Below, in pieces: positions 15,287 to 21,717 of a stretch of 21,717 bases of DNA (its first letter is position 1; the number at the start of each line of letters is the position of its first letter). Under the pieces are notes generated by a model. It ran no database searches. It had not been told where the DNA came from and saw only the letters and a list, made by a program, of their open reading frames with translations. The position numbers were made by a program, and so were the translations under genes. Source of the stretch: Plantago elongata (lineage: Eukaryota > Streptophyta > Magnoliopsida > Lamiales > Plantaginaceae); NCBI GenBank assembly GCA_036897095.1, contig JAYMSP010002969.1, positions 1 to 21,717 on the forward strand. The letters are read 5' to 3'.

Positions 15287-15440
15287 GGAATAATACGATC
15301 GATCGATATACTGAAATGAATGGAAATGGGAATTTTTTCTGATGCTGCAATTGTAGATCACAATTTCTAGTGGAAATGTGGATGATATACTACTACTGAA
15401 TAATAAAAGCGAAAGAAAATGATGATTGGTTAACGAATTG

Positions 15441-15464
15441 AAACGTCAGAGTCGTACACGTGGC
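15441..15464 (-). promoter_or_regulatory. G-box/ABRE-like and TGACG elements upstream of MDHAR
   Basis: ACACGTGGC (core CACGTG at 15457-15462) lies about 170 bp before the MDHAR start codon and fits the ABA-response/G-box consensus bound by bZIP and bHLH factors. AACGTCA at 15441-15447 reads TGACGTT on the gene strand, an as-1-like TGACG site bound by TGA factors. Both suit a stress-responsive antioxidant gene, but use is inferred from sequence alone. Confidence 0.5.
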
Positions 15465-15499
15465 GATATTTGGCCCGTTGATGGAGCTGACTGTTAAGT

Positions 15500-16484
15500 T
15501 GCCACGGGGGTTGGTAGCAGGCTAGCAGCGCTATTTTTTTACAGATACTTGTCCTAATTTGCTTCTTTCAAACTGACCAGGTCTTTGTCAAACGGGCGAC
15601 CGTACTCACTCACGAGTCACACCATCTCCACTCCAACTTCATGCAATTCCGGACATACATTTTAAAATAAAATCGTACAAAATAATAATATTATAAAATA
15701 AAAATATTCTCACGCCTCAGAATTTTAAATGAAATTTAAAGAATTTAAGGAACTGATAAATAAAAGGAATTTACAATAATGTGTACCTTTCTTTATGAAT
15801 ATGAACCTAAGAGAACTTTAGAGTTAACCGTACTTACTCTGAATCAATCTTAGAATTTGTGATCAACTTAAAAGTCTCTCGGTTCGCACTCGAGTGAGTA
15901 TAAAGTGCACGAACTTATGTCGGTATAGTGGGGCCACCATATTACTTAAAAAGTTACACATAAAGTAACTGTATTGGTCTAAAGGGTCGGGGCTCGATCG
16001 ATTAATTGTCGGATCGTTATAACTTATTATATTTATAATGAATATAAATGAAATATAAAGTAAAATAGAAATCAAGTTAAAATGAAAAGAAATAGATTAT
16101 TGTTATTAGGGTTGAAAGAGTTGGTCCACGTAGATTTATTTAAAATATTGGCTCCAATTATTCTGTGTGAACTAAAGAATTATTCTACCTGCCAATGCTT
16201 GAATCATACTGTCTTGGACTTCAAAATAGTAGTTCATACCTATACCTCTTTCTTTTTAATGCTACTTGCCCTTTTTATTAAGATGAATCACTTTTCAATT
16301 ATAATAATAGTGTGGAATTAAAGATTTTGTTGATAACTTTTCTTTTATGTTAAACTTTTCAAAAGTTGAATATACTTTTATAATTGGAGCATGAATTCAT
16401 AATTATATATAAATGGAGAGCTTTAAATAAAAAAAAAATATAGAAAACTCCGGACAAATCGATTGAATTAGAGGTTCCAAAATG
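15500..16484. other. Intergenic spacer between MDHAR and the Mutator-like element
   Basis: AT-rich, with no recognisable gene or RNA. The 79-codon open frame at 16082-16321 has no family signature and is likely chance. Confidence 0.5.
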
Positions 16485-16924
16485 TGGTCCTTTGGAAATT
16501 TACACGAATGCGCCTGAATATTTAGACACTGATAATTACATACCCGCTATTTGAACAATTATAGAATACTCCCTTACGTTTTCATAGTAATTATATATAA
16601 ATCCGAAAAGTCAAATATTTTCTATTTTTTATTTTACTCTAATCTTAATTTTTCTTCTCTATTTTATCATTTCTTTTTAATCATTCAGACTAGTTATTTC
16701 ATCACTTCACATTTTAAATGATCAACTTTCATTCTTCTCCAAAACACCTCACTTCTAATTCCACCACGACTCCACCCATCTTTACCATCACAACAAACAA
16801 CCACCATGGAAACTTCATCTGCAGTTGTTCCCACCAATTTGAGCTTCAATGGAGGCTGGAATTGAACTTCCACCACAATTCGAGATTCCTACATGTTTTT
16901 TTTTTTTTTTTGAATTCTTAAATA

Positions 16925-17050
16925 TGGAAGCTTCGAAAAAGAGCTTGAAATTTTTGTTCGGAGCAGAAAGCTCCGTTAGAAGTTCCAAACGGAGTTGACG
17001 CTGCAAATCTAGAGAAGCTCGTTTGGAGCTTCCATGAAAGCTCCAAAACT
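16925..17050. repeat. Cluster of AGCTCC / GGAGCTT words inside the Mutator-like element
   Basis: Words such as GGAAGCTT, AAAGCTCC, GGAGCTTCC and AAGCTCC recur on both strands over about 125 bp and can pair with one another. Function is unknown; the higher GC than the flanks suggests a separate origin from the AT-rich interior. Confidence 0.45.
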
Positions 17051-17559
17051 CAGTTGCTCTGATGGATCTTGAGCAGGTCTTTGTGTTCTTGTACCAAATT
17101 ATTTTTAGAGTTTTCTTCCTAAATAATTAAATCTGAAGTTTATTGAATTTTTGAATAATTTGGGGGATTTTAAATAAATTTTTGGATGATAATATAAGTA
17201 ATTTCTAATTGGGTATTTTTGGATAGGTTCAAACATGAAGGACCCTTATGTACAATAGCAATTTTATTTTTCCATGAAAGTTTTATTTTACAATTTATTT
17301 TATCTTTTTCTTCTCTTCTGAAAAATGATTCTTTAAATCTGATCAACGATATTAAGTGTGAATGTAATTGTTCAAATAACGGATATAAATTTATAATTGA
17401 ACGGTCTTACATGAGTATATATGTAAATGACCATATGCCCATCGTGCATAAATCTACCGTCCATAATAATCTTACATATGGATCCGTTGCTAAAAGTAAT
17501 ATTGGAGAAATAAACCAACATAAATTTACGTATAGACAAATAACTTACAAATAATGTAT

Positions 17560-18070
17560 TTTTTATAAATAACATTATTTGAATTGGAACTCGAACTGAG
17601 ATATTTAAAAAAGAAATTAATTACAGTTAAATTGTCTCAGATAGAAGTTCTAATGCAAACAGTTTACATTCCGAACAACTAAACACCATAGTAGAAGCAA
17701 AATCATCATGACTATCTAATTAGTAACCTTGACAATCTGAATATTCTTCCCGTTTATGAGGGCAACTTAAGAACTTGCACTTTCTCCTTTTCAGTATACT
17801 GATTTGTATAAAATTGTAGTTGAATATTGATTAAATTGTAGATGAGTTGTTAAAATTAGTATTTTATATGAAATTATAATTGTATATGATATTGTAGGTT
17901 GAAAATTAAGTAAGAATTAAATTATAATTAAATTTTGATTAAAATTAAATTGTGATTGAATTAAAATTTGAGAAATAAATAGCCAATTGTAATAGGCTAG
18001 ACAAACAAGCATAGGTTGAATTCAATTATAGTTGAATTACAATTCTAATTCAAACAAATAAGTGTTTTCA
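17560..18070. other. Very AT-rich filler inside the Mutator-like element
   Basis: Many near-identical short words (AATTAAATT, GTTGAATT, AATTATAATT) recur from 17810 to 18050, but no ordered tandem array or inverted ends could be defined. The 111-codon frame at 17219-17554 just before it has no recognisable domain. Confidence 0.4.
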
Positions 18071-18433
18071 TCTTTCCAAAAAATAAAATAATATAAAATT
18101 TTAAAAGAGATGTATATTAGTGAGAGATTTAAAAGATGAAATATGGGTAATGTTTTAAACAATATTAGTAATGTTTTTGGGTAAAAATCTTATATAATTA
18201 TTTATTTAATAATGTAGATGATCAAATGCTCTTGATAAATTAACCCTCGATGTTTTGGACTATAACTATAACATTTAACCGTTTTTTTTTTTGATATTTG
18301 TAGAACTCAAGATACTTACTCGTTTGATTATTAACATCAGCGGGTTTATGTGTAAATGGACATTTATGCAGGGGTGTTTGTGTAAGTTTCCCTGAACTTT
18401 TTGCTTAAAAACTCTGCATTTCTAGCTGTATGG

Positions 18434-18440
18434 TATAAAA
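18434..18440 (+). promoter_or_regulatory. TATA box candidate for the DUF247 gene
   Basis: TATAAAA, 120 bp before the start codon at 18560 and only 42 bp after the right end of the Mutator-like element. It is the only good TATA match in this gap. The leader that follows would be about 90 nt. Confidence 0.55.
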
Positions 18441-18559
18441 TCTGACAGATAGTTATGTTTAATTGGACTCATCCATCATCAATCAGATGACAGATCTCTT
18501 GAATGAATAATTGCTGTCATCCATTGACCATCATTAAGCAACAGGTCAGGTAAATAAAA

Positions 18560-20343
18560 ATGATAATAGAATTAGATGATCCTGATTGTTCATCATCATC
18601 ATCATCAAAGAAGCAGGAAAAAATGGTAAAAACATGGCACGTGAACATGGAAAGGTTAAGCTTGATGCAGGAAAAGATGAGCTGCCCGCCCCGAATCCTG
18701 AGCCGATCAGCTGGACGGAGCTCATGCTGCATCTTCAAAGTCCCACAGAGTCTTGTCGAAGTCAACGGCGAATGCTATCGTCCCCACATCGTGTCCATTG
18801 GACCTTATCACCACAGGAATCCACAGATGGAGATGATCCAGGAGCACAAGTGGCGATATCTGGGCGCCCTGGTGGAGCGGACTCAGAAATTCAAAGGGTT
18901 GGGATTACAGGACTATCTTGAGGCCATTCATCCGCTGGAGGGTCAAGTCAGAGAGTGCTACTCGACTGCGATTGATTACGAGAGTGATGAGTTTGTAGAG
19001 ATGCTTGTTTTGGATGGTTGTTTTGTTATTGAGCTGTTTAGAAAGTTTGGAGAACTGGTTCCCTTTGAACCTGATGATCCTTTGCTTTCTATGTCCTGGA
19101 TTTATTCTTTCTTCGTCAGGGATTTGATTAGGCTCGAGAATCAGATCCCTTTTTTCCTTCTCCAGGCTTTGTTTCATCTCACCCAAACTCAAACTGCAGG
19201 TAACTATTATCTTTCCATTAATTACCTTCCTGGATTATAATATAAGTATGAAACATTTATGTGATGTTGGTCTTGGTCCGGCCATCTCAATTATACGAGT
19301 ATGATATTGCATCTACTAGAACGTGAGACACTCTATGTTGCGTGTTACTATGACATCTATTTACAAATTATTGATTAAGTATATAAATATAAGTAATATC
19401 GTTGTTTCTGATAATGAATTGTTCATTCTCGAGTTGAATTAGTGGTTTAAGTTAGTGCAAATTAATCTGTTTTAGATCAATTGGAGAGGATAGACAAGAA
19501 ATATTGGTTGTCCTTGTTAGTTGTTACTACGAATAATTTGATTACTGCTTGCTAGCTGGTATAATAAGCTTGGGTATAATTTTATCAAACTGAGTTATTA
19601 ATTTGTCAACTTGTTCAGGGCCCTCTCTATCAACACTGTTGCTGCAATTTTTCAACAACATGTTCCAGAGACCCGATGAATCTGTGGACAAGTTTAAACA
19701 TGTGAAAGGTAAACACATACTGGATTTTCTCCGGTCGACCTTCATCCCAGAAGGCTACAACGAACCGAAGCCTGGGTCCTTCACCAACACTCATGTCATC
19801 CAGTGTATTTCCAAGCTGAGACGCGCAGGCATCCAGCTACGTCCTAGTAAAGAGGAAAGCTTTCTTGTGATCAAATTTGCGCATGGAGTGATTGAAATGC
19901 CCACAATAACCATCGACGATTTCATGAGTGCATTTCTGCTAAACTGTGTGGCCTATGAGCAATGCCACAAGGGCTGTTCGAAGCATATAACAACGTATGC
20001 GACACTACTGGATTGTCTGATCAATACATCTAAGGATGTTGAATACTTGTGCGATAAGAACATAATTGAGAACTATTTCGGAACAGATATGGAGGTTGCC
20101 AAGTTCATAAATAACATGGGGAAGGATATTGTGTTTGATATCGATATGTGCTATCTGACGGAGCTATTCAATGAAGTGAATCATTACTACAAGAACCATT
20201 GGCATGTGCATTATGCCAGTTTCAAGTATACATACTTTAGCACACCTTGGTCTTTTATTTCTGCCTTGGCTGCTTTTGTTCTTTTGATTCTAACTATCGC
20301 TCAGACATACTATACTGTCATGTCTTATGTTAACCCATCTTAA
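18560..20343 (+). CDS. DUF247 domain protein with C-terminal membrane anchor
   Basis: Two exons, 18560-19199 and 19619-20343 (stop TAA at 20341-20343), joined in phase 1 across a 419-bp GT-AG intron, give 454 residues, a usual size for the family. DUF247 hallmarks appear in order: CCIFKVPQSL at 56-65, CYRPHIVSIGPYHH at 72-85, HKWRYL at 96-101, VLDGCFVIELFRKFG at 150-164, RDLIRLENQIPFFLL at 187-201, then a C-terminal hydrophobic helix at about 424-446 (WSFISALAAFVLLILTIAQT). The N-terminus carries a Ser run (11-16) coded by repeated TCA; starts at Met22 or Met30 are possible instead. DUF247 proteins are plant-specific, probably membrane-attached and mostly of unknown role; a grass pair has been tied to self-incompatibility. 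No breaks are visible, so it appears functional. Confidence 0.9.
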
Positions 20344-21468
20344 TGTTCTCGATGTTTTTTTCTACGTGGACGATTCTTTTTTTAGAATTTTTACGGTGAG
20401 ATAGTAATCGTACTACTTGTTACAATAAGATATTAATTTTACTATCGTTAAAATTTAACCGTTCATTTTATGTACGACTACTTCTACTATATACGACAAC
20501 TCAAAAGTAATCGTACTAATTAATTTATCAATTTACCCATCAATCAATGTTTTAATTAAACAACATAATAAGTCTTTTATTACTGTCTTGTTAAATTGTC
20601 ATTGCATTTGTTAAAGTGTCGTTTTACTTTTATAATTTATTTAACATTTTTTCTCCATTCTCCAACAATATAATAAGTCTTCAATTATCATGTTAAAATG
20701 TCGTTTTACTATTGCACTTTATTTAAAGCTTCTTCTCTATTTTTCAGCAACCGACTAGAAAGTCTATTTCAGTTTTTCTACGCTTGCAACCTCATACCAC
20801 ACATATGACATTATACTCCTTCAGAATTTTACAGATGCGGTCCAAAGTATATTTTTCTAAAGGAATTGAAAACACTTTAGAAAAGGGTGGTTGGATCAAT
20901 CTAGGTGAACGTTGTGGTTGTTGATTGGGTTCATGCCAAGAAACCATACTAGAACTGCTTAGATGATGTCAAAGTCTTTTGGTTTGTTTTGGACTTTTAG
21001 TTTTTTTTTTCCTTTTGTGTATTGTATTCATTAATAACACTCAAGATATTCATGCCTATGTATTTTATTTTTTACATCTAAGTATTCGTATTCCGTTGTA
21101 CATTTTAAAGTATTACTACATATTTACGATTATAACTATGTCGCATAACTCCTTAGACTATCAAATGATGGAGTCACCTCACACCTAATAAATAATAAAA
21201 TGTATACATACAAATTACTTATTTGATTTGGTCTAAACCAACTTACCCAACTAATAAATTGAAGAGACTTTTTCTGGTTTGGTAACACTCAAAATTATGC
21301 TACTTTTTAAATTAACTTGTGGCCACAAATGTGTAGATTTTTTTTTTGCATTTACCCATTCAAAATATAATTGTATCATGAAACATATAATATGTAGTTT
21401 GTATGTGATACAAATTCGATTAATTTGTATTTATAGGCACCACGCTTAATGCGGTGTATCATTACTAG
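20344..21468. other. Intergenic sequence downstream of DUF247
   Basis: The first 100-150 bp probably hold the DUF247 3' UTR. The rest is AT-rich with no gene. The 69-codon frame at 20979-21188 is hydrophobic by T-richness and has no family signature. A degenerate duplicated segment lies at 20561-20745. Confidence 0.45.
20561..20745. repeat. Degenerate two-copy tandem repeat, about 90-100 bp per unit
   Basis: Copy one (about 20561-20660) and copy two (about 20662-20745) share AATAAGTCTT, TGTTAAA, TGTCGTTTTACT, TTTATTTA and TTCTC in the same order. The units differ by several small gaps, so the duplication is old. No function is apparent. Confidence 0.6.
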
Positions 21469-21717
21469 CTGTGTTTTGAAAACTGGATCGGGCCGGGCGG
21501 CCCGACCGGTTCGGCCGTGAAACCACTCCAAAACGGCCTGTTGTACCATCGAAAAACAGCAAAAAGCCGGATCCCAAAAAACCATTCGAGCCGGCGGAAA
21601 GCCTGATCGAGCCGGCAAACCGCCGGTTCGAGCCAAAATTAAAAAAAAACAAAACAAACAGGAAACAACCCTAATTTTCTTCTTCAGCAGCGAGTCCGTT
21701 CATCGTTTCTTTTCTTC
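21469..21717 (+). mobile_element. Possible left end of a hAT-like transposon, cut by the window edge
   Basis: An abrupt GC-rich block begins at CTGTGTTTTGAAAACTGGAT (21469) in AT-rich surroundings. It resembles plant elements starting CAGTGTTTTAAAAACCGG that I recall as hAT-like. Repeats of GAGCCGGC/TTCGAGCC and CGGCC follow (21487-21635) as subterminal motifs on both strands. Then comes an A tract and a leader-like AACCCTAATTTTCTTCTTC that could lie ahead of a gene beyond the window. The other end is not visible, so the call rests on one terminus. Confidence 0.45.

Larger units (their letters stand above)
16485..18401. mobile_element. Non-autonomous element with long inverted ends, Mutator-like (possible Pack-MULE)
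   Basis: The left end 16494-16548 begins GGAAATTTACACGAATGC and ends near ACCCGCT. The right end 18339-18392, reversed, begins GGGAAACTTACACAAACACC and ends near ACCCGCT. The two align over about 55 bp at roughly 70 percent identity by eye. The 9-mers just outside, TGGTCCTTT (16485-16493) and TGAACTTTT (18393-18401), agree at 6 of 9 positions, which fits a decayed 9-bp Mutator duplication. The 1.9-kb interior has no transposase. It includes a leader-like, pyrimidine- and CA-rich stretch (16710-16805) ending in CCACCATGG and a 19-codon frame (METSSAVVPTNLSFNGGWN), possibly a captured host gene piece. Confidence 0.6.

Noticed and set aside
15287-15361. Open in-frame extension of MDHAR upstream of its ATG, which could look like a targeting peptide
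   Set aside because: The extension begins at a GTG codon and contains no ATG in frame before 15286; the MAEK start fits the known short isoforms.
16082-16321. 79-codon + strand frame as a small gene
   Set aside because: AT-driven composition, no conserved motif and no promoter or splice context.
17219-17554. 111-codon frame inside the Mutator-like element as a transposase remnant
   Set aside because: No MULE transposase, zinc-finger or SWIM motif; composition matches the surrounding AT-rich filler.

Overview
This is nuclear DNA from a flowering plant, most likely a eudicot. The window is AT-rich, its genes carry several GT-AG introns, and the spaces between genes hold plant-type transposons. 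I assembled four protein-coding genes. The first, on the + strand at 1053-1424, encodes a small two-span membrane protein. The second, on the - strand at 4284-1732 with 4 exons, encodes a chloroplast twin-RRM RNA-binding protein of the CP33 type. The third, on the - strand at 15286-9882 with 10 exons, is a complete monodehydroascorbate reductase (MDHAR) gene whose protein ends in the peroxisomal-type tripeptide SKI. The fourth, on the + strand at 18560-20343 with 2 exons, encodes a DUF247 membrane-anchored protein. All exon joins keep frame, and the proteins come out at normal or near-normal family lengths.

Layout. 1-900: non-genic, with a short decayed coding-like patch. 1053-1734: the small membrane protein and CP33 converge tail to tail. 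4285-7060: a mobile-element belt holding a Stowaway-like MITE (4568-4764), an LTR-retroelement fossil with one terminal repeat (about 5072-6220) and a Harbinger/Tourist-like MITE (6255-6387). 7060-8915: a 5'-truncated L1-type LINE that keeps the end of the reverse transcriptase region, the zf-RVT domain and RNase H. 8979-9525: a second Stowaway-like element. 9882-15286: MDHAR, with a palindromic MITE-like insertion in intron 3. 16494-18392: a 1.9-kb element with long inverted ends, Mutator-like, whose right end lies about 40 bp from the DUF247 TATA-like box. 20344-21468: non-genic. 21469-end: what looks like the left end of a hAT-like transposon, cut off by the window.

Function. CP33-type proteins bind and stabilise chloroplast transcripts. 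MDHAR recycles ascorbate in the antioxidant cycle. DUF247 proteins are plant-specific and mostly uncharacterised. The genes do not form an operon or a shared system. From memory, the Arabidopsis counterparts of CP33 and MDAR1 are also near each other on chromosome 3, so this may be a conserved gene neighbourhood. I see no defence system, CRISPR array, tRNA or rRNA gene. The interest here lies in the well-preserved footprints of several transposon families in introns and promoters.
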